Of a DNA stretch of 64,000 nt, positions 56,074 to 64,000 are shown piece by piece. Position 1 is the first letter of the stretch, and each line of letters opens with the position of its first letter. The position numbers and the translations under genes were made by a program. Origin of the DNA: Orobanche coerulescens (Eukaryota; Streptophyta; Magnoliopsida; Lamiales; Orobanchaceae); the NCBI GenBank assembly GCA_033398695.1, contig CM065811.1:74032001-74096000 (forward strand), in the 5' to 3' direction. The notes below the pieces were generated by a model. The model made no database searches, was not told the DNA's origin, and saw nothing but the letters and a program-made list of their open reading frames with translations.

Positions 56074-56740
56074 CATGTAGCCATACTATCTCCGCTATGA
56101 ATATCTGAGCCAACCTCTCTGGTACCCAAGTATCCTTAATACCAAAAAAATGTGCTGATTTGGTTAGTCGATCGACAATCATCCAAATCATATTCATTCC
56201 GGTTTTCGTTCTTGGCATCCCAGTGATAAAATTTATGGAAATATCTTCGCACTTCCACTCGGGAATAGGAAGCGGCTTCAATAGCTCGGATGGTCTCTGA
56301 TGCTCAATATTGACTTGTTGGCACGTCAAACACCATGCTACGAACTTCGTGGCATGTTTCTTCATATTATTCCACCAGAAGTTCTTTTTAAGGTCTTTTT
56401 ACATCTGACTTGTTCCGGGGTGGATAGAGTAAGGATTAGCATGAGCTTCTCAAAGTATTTTCTATCTCATGTCTAAATCATTCGGAACACAGAGTCTCCT
56501 TTAAAATCTCAAACTGTCATCCTCATGAACCATAAAGCTGGGAGCTTTTCCATTTTCTGCATCCGCCTTCAGCTGACTGATCATCGGGTTATTAATTTGC
56601 TCCCATTTGATATCATCAACCAAAGACGAAGTAATCTCGAGGGCACACAACTGACCCTGCACCTGCTGAACCCATACTTCAATTCCCTGCTCAATAAGCT
56701 CCTGTCGAATCCTCGCTTGTGGTGTAAGAACCTCAAGCAT
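56074..56740 (-). pseudogene. E6 integrase, upstream part
   Basis: Zinc-binding half CLTCQQVNIEHQRP and core start EDISINFITGMP; the first catalytic Asp is Asn here (IN for MD). The text continues KSAHFFGIKDTW to IVWLH, where the CACTA element enters. Upstream, 56501-56740 gives linker text with FMVHEDDSLRF. Frames change between the segments. Confidence 0.85.
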
Positions 56741-57330
56741 CTAGAGTGATACCAGTTTCCGACTCAATGCGTCTGCTACAAAATTGGCTTTTCCCGGATG
56801 ATAAAGGATCTCCAAGTTATAGTCCTTTATAAACTCTAACCAACGTTGCTGTCTCATATCCAGTTCCTTCTGGCTGAAAATGTACTTCAAGCTCTTATGA
56901 TCGGTATAAATCCGACACATAGAACCGTATAGATAGTGGAGCCAGATCTTCAATGCAAACACCACTACAGCCAACTCCAGGTCGTGAGTGGGGTAGTTCA
57001 TTTTGTACGATTTCAACTGCCGTGACGAAAATGCTATAGTCCTATTGTGCTGCATGAGAACACACCTGAGTCCCTAGCATGAAGCATCACTATAAGCTGA
57101 AAACCCACAGTCCCCTTGAGGCAAGGCTAACACAGGCGCCGTAGTCAAATGCCTTTTTAGTTCCTCGAAACTCTGTTGTCTCTCGTCATTCAATTCGAAT
57201 TTCTCGGACTTCTGGAGTAACTGAGTAAGCGGTCGAGAAAGTTTAGAGAATCCCTCGACAAACCACCTATAATACCCAGCAAGTCCTCAAAAGTTACGAA
57301 CCTCCTTCACGTTCTTAGGGGGTGCCTAAT
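56741..57330 (-). pseudogene. E6 RNase H
   Basis: 56741-57055 is open, with [32 protein letters not shown] and [10 protein letters not shown]. The first part of the domain (57056-57330) is interrupted by stops. Confidence 0.85.
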
Positions 57331-58089
57331 CTAAAACTGTCTCAATTTCTGGGGATCTACACGGACCTCTTCGACTGAAACTACATGCCCGAGAAACATA
57401 TCTTCGTTCAACCAAAACACACACTTGGAGAACTTCGCATAGAGACGCTGAGCTCTCAAAATCTCCAACACTAGTCGCAAATGCTGCGCGTGTTCCTCGT
57501 CATCACTAAAATAGACTAGGATATCATCAATAAAAATGACTACACACTTATCGAGATGCTCGATTAATATCTTTCTCATCAGCTGCATAAATACTGCCGG
57601 CGCATTGGTTAGACCAAACGGCATAACCACAAACTCGTAATGCTCGTACCTCGTACGAAAAGCGGTCTTAGGGATATCGGACTCCCTCACTCGAAGCTGG
57701 TAGTACCCAGATTTCAAATCGATCTTCAAAAACACCATAGCTCCCTGCAACTGATCAAACAAATCATCGATACGAGGTAAAGGATATTTATTTTTAATGG
57801 TCACTTTGTTTAGTTCCAGGTAATCGATACATAAACGTAGTGAACCATCTTTCTTTCTCACAAACAAGACCAGCACACCCCAAGGCGAGGCGCTAGGTCT
57901 GATATATCCCTTCTCTAACAATTCCCCTAACTGACTCTTCAGTTCCTGTATTTCTGAAGGTGCCATACGGTACGGTGCCTTAGAAATCAGAGCTGAACTC
58001 GGTTCTAAATCAACCGTGAACCCGATCTCCTGCTCTGGTAGTAGTCCTGGCAAGTCATCTGGAAAGACGTCTAGAAACTCATTTACCAC
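57331..58089 (-). pseudogene. E6 reverse transcriptase
   Basis: A 252-codon open segment: [62 protein letters not shown] and the catalytic [12 protein letters not shown] motif (intact), then [14 protein letters not shown]. Stops lie on both sides. Confidence 0.88.
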
Positions 58090-58560
58090 TGGAATCGAAG
58101 AAAATTAAACCTTCTCATTCTGTGCTCTCGTAGCATAACACCAATATCCCATACAACCATCCCTAACGAGTTTCGCCGCCTTCATAGCACTGATTAATAG
58201 TTTCTGACCATTCCTCCGGTGTCGCACAAATAAATGATCGGTACCATTCTAGGACAACATCAATATACTCCTCGTGCGATAATTCATTACCGCGCCGTGT
58301 CTATCAAGTCAATCGTCCCCGAGGATCAAATCCTCATCGACAATATCGAAAACGATTAAATTCGAAGGCCACACTCTATCTGCGATCATAACTGGATAGT
58401 CTCTAACCTTTCTATCCTCACTAGGCAATTTAACCATAAATGATTCGCAAGCACACAAACATACAATATTCAATTGATGCACACAATCCAAAGAGATGAG
58501 CGAATGAGAAGCACAAGAATCGAAAAGCACTCTAACTGGATGAGAGAGAACATGAACAGT
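58090..58560 (-). pseudogene. E6 protease
   Basis: 58309-58530 reads LFDSCASHSLISLDC, matching the FDSGASHSFIS active-site pattern with Gly changed to Cys. MVKLPSEDRKVRDYP and DLILGDD follow. Stops separate it from RT. Confidence 0.82.
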
Positions 58561-59850
58561 ACCTATAGCAACAGTATCTTTTGGATCATCTGCTCTCCTC
58601 GTCTCATAAACACGTGGCTGAACTGAACCAGCACTGGAGGCTCCCCCTCTAACGGACTGACCCCATCCTCGTCCCCGATCAAATCCCTAAGATGGCTGAC
58701 CAGCTGATGACTTCTGATTAACACTTGGTTCTCAAGGCGTAGGAACAGATGCCTGAACCCCAGGCGTCTTTTCTCCCTCGGTACAGTACGCAGCTCTATG
58801 GCCCATCTGGCCGCAACTATAGCACTTCAGGTGGGGCAGGTCACAATCACGACTGGTATGGCCCTTCTGGCCACAGTTAAAGCATGTCACACTCCGACTG
58901 GATACACTTCTGAAATTTCGTTTGCCTCCAGATGCACGGTAAGATTTTCTGGATGGATAGTTCGCCGATTAAGATTTTTGCTGGTTGTTGTTCTTACTAC
59001 CCAAAAAATTTCGTGAGGTCTTCTGCTTCTTACCTTCACTAGCCGTCTCCGTAGCTGCGAAGGACATATCATAGGACAATGATTTGCCCTGATACTCCTT
59101 CAGTGTAGTACAAGCGAATCCAGCCATGTAATGTCAAATTTTGGGCTTCATCCGCATATCAAAATGTCAGATCTTATCTCTTTCTTCTCTTACTTGCCCC
59201 TTGACATGGTTAAGTTGCTGGTTATATTCGATGATCGCCTGAGATACTAGGATGTCCTAGGGTTTAGCCTTATAAAAGGCTCGTATTCTGGCCTCCTGAA
59301 CAGGCCACGGGAAATACTCAGCCTACATTAGTTCTTTAAACTCATCCCATGAAACCTCACGGTCCTGAGGCGCAAGCGCCTGCCACCAGCTAGCAGCGTC
59401 CCTCATCAGAAAGTACTACACAATCGCTACCTTCCATGCATCCGGACAATTTACCACCAAAAAAACTTTATTCATCTCGTTGATCCAATATTCCCAGCTG
59501 ATCAGATCCGTAGCACCAATGAACTGAGGAGGGCGTATACGGATCACATCCTGTAGCCATCTCTCTGCCCCAATATTCTCCACTGGAGGTGGATTATTGA
59601 GCTGAACTGCTTGGGTTAGGAGTGCCATTTGGTTAGCCACTTGCTGTAGTATGGTGGCCACACCAATGCCCGCATTATTCCCTGCGAAATCTCCCAAACT
59701 GGTCGACTGGTCCTGCTGACCATCGGTACTAGGATGGACTGAATTCGACAAAGTAGGAGTAGTCGATCCAGCATCCGAACTGAGAGACATGGCTGCCCCA
59801 CCGGATGCGCCACATCCTTGACCGCGTCCGCGTCCTCTACCGGATGACAT
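58561..59850 (-). pseudogene. E6 gag
   Basis: Start at ATG 59850 (MSSGRGRGRGQGCG). The N-terminal and capsid part is open to 59416, with RWLQDVIRIRPPQFIG and WEYWINEMNKVF. After stops in the middle, two zinc knuckles are seen near 58790-58890: CFNCGQKGHTSRDC and CYSCGQMGHRAAYC. Confidence 0.85.
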
Positions 59851-60096
59851 TCTAAGGGATAGAAAAAGAGGAAAACATAAGTACAATTCATAGAAATAAC
59901 CGTCATGGTGACTGGTTCCATACATTATGAAATCGGAAGACAAGACAGTAAAAACAATAAAAGGGTAAGAGATCTTACGAGTACCGGTCATACTAAGATG
60001 ATGGCAGCGCGATGATACTTTACTTACAACAACGTTATTAGACCCAAAAGACCAACAACCTATGTATCCATAAACTTGGGTTCCGATATTATATTC
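59851..60096 (-). other. E6 leader with primer site
   Basis: Untranslated leader. Next to the LTR the minus strand reads TAATATCGGAACC (about 60077-60092), a decayed initiator-Met primer site. Confidence 0.65.
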
Positions 60097-62114
60097 TATA
60101 ACACCCCCCAAGATATTAAGGGCATGTCACAGCGCCGTGAATCCTATCCGAAACTCACAAGGCTAAATTTGTATGACATCCATAACAGAACACATCAAAA
60201 CCATCCATCATTTATCGGATTAACCGATGAAATTCCCAAAACAACATTTAAACCACACTAAAATAACAATTTAATGTAACTAACAGCAGAAAAACAACTC
60301 TCCTATAGTACTCGAGTACTATCTAACAATTTGTGACAAATAAAAACCAATTCCCAATAACTAATCTCAAAGAAAATAAACACGACGACCACATCACAGT
60401 ATCACGCCTGGCCTTCATCCTCGTACTACCCCAGCACTCTTCCGATCGCATTCTTCGTACTTGAAATACATGAAACATTTTTCCCCTAAAAAGGGGTTAG
60501 CCATGGAATAGCTAGTACAAGTAACGCAAACGAATTCTTACATCTTACAATGTCAAAGCACATGCATCTATGGTTTTTGAGAACATGTAAGATAATGATT
60601 TCCAGAAATGCAAAATCTACCATGTATCACAGAGTAATTCCTCCCGATTAACCGTGGACCATGCGCGAATCCCTCTGTGGCCCCGATAGACCCTCTCAGA
60701 GTGGTTAACCTAAAAGTTCATGAACCCAACCATGCATGGATTCCTCCGAGGCCCCATCGGACCATCCTGGAGTGAACATAAACACTAAGTCACTCAAATA
60801 CACTACTTTGCACATTTAAAATAGTAAGTTCGTAAGAATTACTTGCCTTTGAGACATAACGGATTGAAAAGAGATGGTAAACGACACCGTTGGAAGAATT
60901 TGGAAACTTCGAACCTAAACGATTCGTAAAACAACTATCAACAATAGTACGATTGCAAATTAAATGGAAATATGCCCGGAAACCCCACCTGCGACATAAT
61001 AATCCAACATCATATTCAACAAGGGTGGATCGCAACCAAGACCCTCTCGACTCTCAACAATTCCAAGAACACAACAATAATCTCGTAGGAAAAAACATGA
61101 ATCGGAGTAGATAATCTATACTCAACACAATTCCATCATAACTACAACTAAACCAGAGAATTTACGAAGAAACCCACAAATCCCGAAAAGTATAGGGTTC
61201 TAGAATATTACCTCGATTAAAAGGTGAAGGAGACGGATTGGTGTTGTTAATCTATACAAAATATCCAAGGAAGATGATAGCCAGATAGTAGAAGGCTCGA
61301 AATCGTACCAAGATCGCCCAAAAATCCCCCAAGCCGCGGAGGAGAGGAGGAAAACAAGAAATGGGCGACTTTGGTCCGCTCCTGGCTATTTAAACCCAGG
61401 TTGGCTTACGTACGTAACCCATAGAGGGTTAACGTATGTAAGATTCATAACGTACATAAAGCCTTTCACGCTTACGTACGTAATGAATCTGCAGAACTCC
61501 CTGCCCAAAAACACGAAGGTTATTACCTACGTTAGGAATAAGGCCTTAACGTACGTAACAGTCTTAATGTACGTAAAGATCTGAAATTAACGTACGTAAG
61601 ACAGTTCCAACACAATTACTAAGAGCAGTTCGTCAATAAAGAATGCGACTGAATCACGAGACGACGAATACACGAAACTAGAAAAAGCTTGCAAAAGGTT
61701 CGAGACAACGAACTTAAGCACTAAAAGAAAACGCAATCCCAATTAGGGATACGACCACAGAATTAAATTCCCTAAAGTTTTAGGAAATTAAAAAACGACC
61801 CGAAACGACCGAAAACCATGATATGGAAACGAACAGTCATGCTGAAGCTCACAACATGAATAACAATAATAGATGAACTCGCTCAAAAATCAAAACGACA
61901 ATTTCGTACAACAAACGCACCGAATGAGCCGACAAGCGGAAAAATCATAACTAATCACGCACTCAAATATAACCATCTCGAAACATGCTCGGATGTCAAA
62001 ATATGCAGAATTAAATAATCTCAAAATATTAAAACGGTTACAAGCGAGTTGCTAAAAAATAGAAAATACACCAAAATGGATACTACCAAAAATAGAAAAA
62101 GTACGGATATTACA
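60097..62114 (-). repeat. E6 5' LTR (2,018 bp)
   Basis: From TGTAATATCCG at 62114 to GGGGGGTGTTATA at 60097 on the minus strand (terminal CA mutated to TA). TTTAAATA near 61387-61394, array at 61404-61602, U5 stem at 60137-60158. Confidence 0.88.
61404..61602 (-). repeat. TTACGTACGTAA palindrome array, E6 5' LTR
   Basis: Eight sites in the same order as 34513-34710. Several differ by C-to-T type changes (TTACGTACATAA, TAACGTATGTAA). Confidence 0.87.
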
Positions 62115-62525
62115 GATAACCCCCGAGTAATCGGGGGTGGATGCCGGTTATGCATCCAGGTACCTACGGTTCGGAAACAATCGCTGGTTCGACTTCGAAG
62201 GAGATGAAGGACAATGATACTAATCACTTCTTTTATTTTATTATATTTTGATCAGTATTTCTATTTTGGTCTAGTAATCATCCTTGCACGGGTGTGGTTT
62301 GTAATTGAGTTGTCATTCTTTTCTGTATTCAAGTTTAGCATTGTCGTTGAGTTGTGGACTATATTGGTGTTTGAATTGTTTAATGACCTTGTTGGACTGT
62401 TTTGTAATCAAGATTGACCCAAGTCGGTCAATAATTGAGTAGTCTTTTGGAGTTTAGCCTGGTAGATTCTTTTGAGAAGGGTCTACAGCGTGCGACATTC
62501 CCGGTTGAGTTCTGGGGGTGTTACA
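62115..62525 (+). repeat. E7-like LTR, 3' part
   Basis: Closely similar to 24351-24760, ending GGGGGTGTTACA, with a U5 stem at 62462-62486. E6 lies directly on its left. It starts at nearly the same LTR position as the E7 remnant at 24351, next to a CCCCCGAGTA-ATCGGGGG hairpin. Confidence 0.75.
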
Positions 62526-62649
62526 TTTATGGTATGAGAGCTTAGATTTGCTAAAACCTAGGCGGTTGGGTCAAGTCCATGTCCTGTATAAGTCACGCGT
62601 ATCAGAGTTATGATTAGTATCATGATTTCGGCATCATCTTCAGGCAATC
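62526..62649 (+). other. E7-like internal start with primer site
   Basis: TGGTATGAGAGC at 62530-62541 is the initiator-Met primer site with one mismatch. The next 110 bp parallel 24777-24890, then E9 interrupts after CAGGCAATC. Confidence 0.75.
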
Positions 62650-64000
62650 TGTAATGCCCCCAAAATTTACCGGAACGTTACAGTGCCGTGAACCCTGTGT
62701 GAGACCCACAAGGCAAATTTTTAAGATTTTAAAATGTATCCATTAAATAATTTTTATGAAAGTAGCTCCACGATGATCGAATTACGAAACGAAATACTTT
62801 AGAAAAAAAGTTCGAATACACAGTTATTACCTCAACTTGGAATATTCAGAATTCAGTTTAAAGAAACGAAATAACAGGGCTTCTTCCCAACACCGCTCAA
62901 GCCTGACCGGAATCTTCGGGAATATCCTGCACAGATTCAACAAATTTGCATGACACGACGAATCGTGCCAGCCAACCTAGGTCAGACAATATGAAAGAAA
63001 AATCATCGAATATATAAGATAAACCTGCAATACAATATCATTATTCGGTTTGGCATTAGATCACAACATACCCAACATTATCTTTTCAATCAACACATAA
63101 ACTCCCAAGTTGCAACCAAGGGTCACGGAAGTATCTACACAGAAATACTTCGGACGTGGGTACCATTCAGGTTTTAACCCTCAACACATTTCTGTACGGA
63201 TATATCAATACATAAACTCCCAAGGTTGCAACCAAGGGTCACAGAAGTATCTACACAGGAATACTCCGGACGTGGGTACCATTCAGGTTTTATCCCTCAA
63301 CACATTGGCCCATCAATCAAGTTTTCATGTAAAACGAAATATAATTTCCACGAATAGAGACACACATTAAATTTTGGAATTTATCATAACATAGACTGAG
63401 CAAGGTATCACTTGCCTTAGTTCTAACGAGAGTAACTTCCTTGATAACACAACGGCTCGAACGCCCACAACCGAGAGCTCAACCTATTACATAATCGTCG
63501 ATTAATACCTCATGGCGATAATGACGAATAGCGACAATTGCCCCTATCCCGATAGGATTCTAAACCTAGTTCGTTTCATAATGCCGAAACCAAAATTCTA
63601 TGTTTAATGCGAATTACTTAAATCCTCAATCCATCGATTTTCAATTTATCACATCATTTTAACCACAATGTTTTTATACACTATTTCTACGTTATGACTA
63701 CGACTATAACCACCCATAATCTTGCTAATTACTCAAACTAGAAATTCCATAACACTAGGATAGAACGGATAAGTACAATTTCCACAAAATCCTAATATTG
63801 ATTACCTATCCAATTCGATAGTTGATAACTAATTCATTAAATAATTACCAATGAGTTTACCATATGATAATCGGATTACAAACACAATCAATAACATGAC
63901 GATTCCATAGTGTTGGTGATTTACAAGTTTGATCATGAGTTTTACAATCCAACTGTGTTTACTACCACAAGTCATACAAAATACTATCTTGATAGGTTTT
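62650..64000 (-). repeat. E9: LTR running off the right edge
   Basis: Starts TGTAATGCCCCC, the reverse complement of an LTR 3' end (GGGGGCATTACA). A U5 stem lies at 62688-62709, as in the other families. The visible 1.35 kb is AT-rich and non-coding, with a tandem duplication at 63094-63325. Orientation is inferred from the terminus only. Confidence 0.65.
63094..63325. repeat. Two-copy 116-bp tandem duplication in E9
   Basis: ACATAAACTCCCAAG followed by TTGCAACCAAGGGTCAC and GGACGTGGGTACCATTCAGG recurs after 116 bp with few differences. Confidence 0.85.

Larger units (their letters stand above)
33886..62114 (-). mobile_element. E6: Tekay/Del-like Gypsy element, twice interrupted
   Basis: Minus-strand element with 5' LTR 60097-62114, coding region 52790-59850 and a 3' LTR split by E4 (33886-34894 and 52396-52736). 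A CACTA transposon sits in its integrase. Compared with the 5' LTR, the 3' LTR lacks the part equivalent to 60097-60785, so its outer end is truncated. All genes are broken. Confidence 0.85.

Overview
This is repeat DNA from a plant nuclear genome. I find no host single-copy gene in the 64 kb. Almost every base belongs to long terminal repeat (LTR) retrotransposons inserted into one another, plus one CACTA DNA transposon, one SINE-like insert and one MITE-like insert. The plant assignment rests on three things: Ty3/Gypsy chromovirus proteins with zinc-knuckle Gag, DD35E integrase and a chromodomain-like tail; primer binding sites matching plant initiator-tRNA-Met (TGGTATCRGAGC type) and tRNA-Asp (TGGCGCC type); and a CACTA element with a 3-bp target duplication. 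A CRM-like element suggests a heterochromatic, possibly pericentromeric, location.

Layout, using labels E1 to E10. E1 (minus, Tekay/Del-like Gypsy) runs from beyond the left edge to 23707. Its integrase gene is split by E2 (2134-17296, minus, CRM-like Gypsy, target duplication CTTTG). The 3' LTR of E2 is split by E3 (2856-11817, plus, Tekay/Del-like Gypsy, target duplication CGCCT). To the right, 23708-24350 is an LTR remnant (E10). From 24351 comes E7, a short non-coding LTR element whose second LTR is split by E8 (26466-32906, target duplication TAAAG). E8 is a non-autonomous element with a tRNA-Asp primer site and carries a broken, intron-free copy of a LONELY GUY (LOG) cytokinin-activating gene. 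E6 (33886-62114, minus, Tekay/Del-like Gypsy) has a 3' LTR split by E4 (34895-52395, target duplication CTAAA). E4 has 4.55-kb LTRs around an internal region of only 380 bp. E4's own 3' LTR is split by E5 (37753-45765, plus, non-coding, target duplication ACAAA). The E6 integrase is split by a CACTA element (53651-56073) carrying a 118-bp satellite and a SINE-like insert. The window ends in a second E7-like LTR and E9, an LTR that runs off the right edge.

The coding regions are Gypsy gag-protease-RT-RNase H-integrase genes, nearly all broken. The exception is the E3 integrase (8203-9705), open for 500 codons. The E2 polyprotein keeps one frame over about 4.36 kb and is closed only by five nonsense codons.

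The most unusual signal is in the promoters. Six elements carry dense clusters of a 10-14 bp CpG-containing palindrome, upstream of a TATA box where one is visible. The palindrome differs between elements: TAGCGCACGCTA (E1, E3), TGCCGCGGCA (E5), TTACGTACGTAA (E4, E6) and GTTACGGCCGTAAC (E8). E3 and E5 have otherwise homologous LTRs but carry different palindromes in the same slot, as if a promoter cassette had been exchanged. A second shared signal is a stem-loop near the LTR 3' end whose arms co-vary between families.
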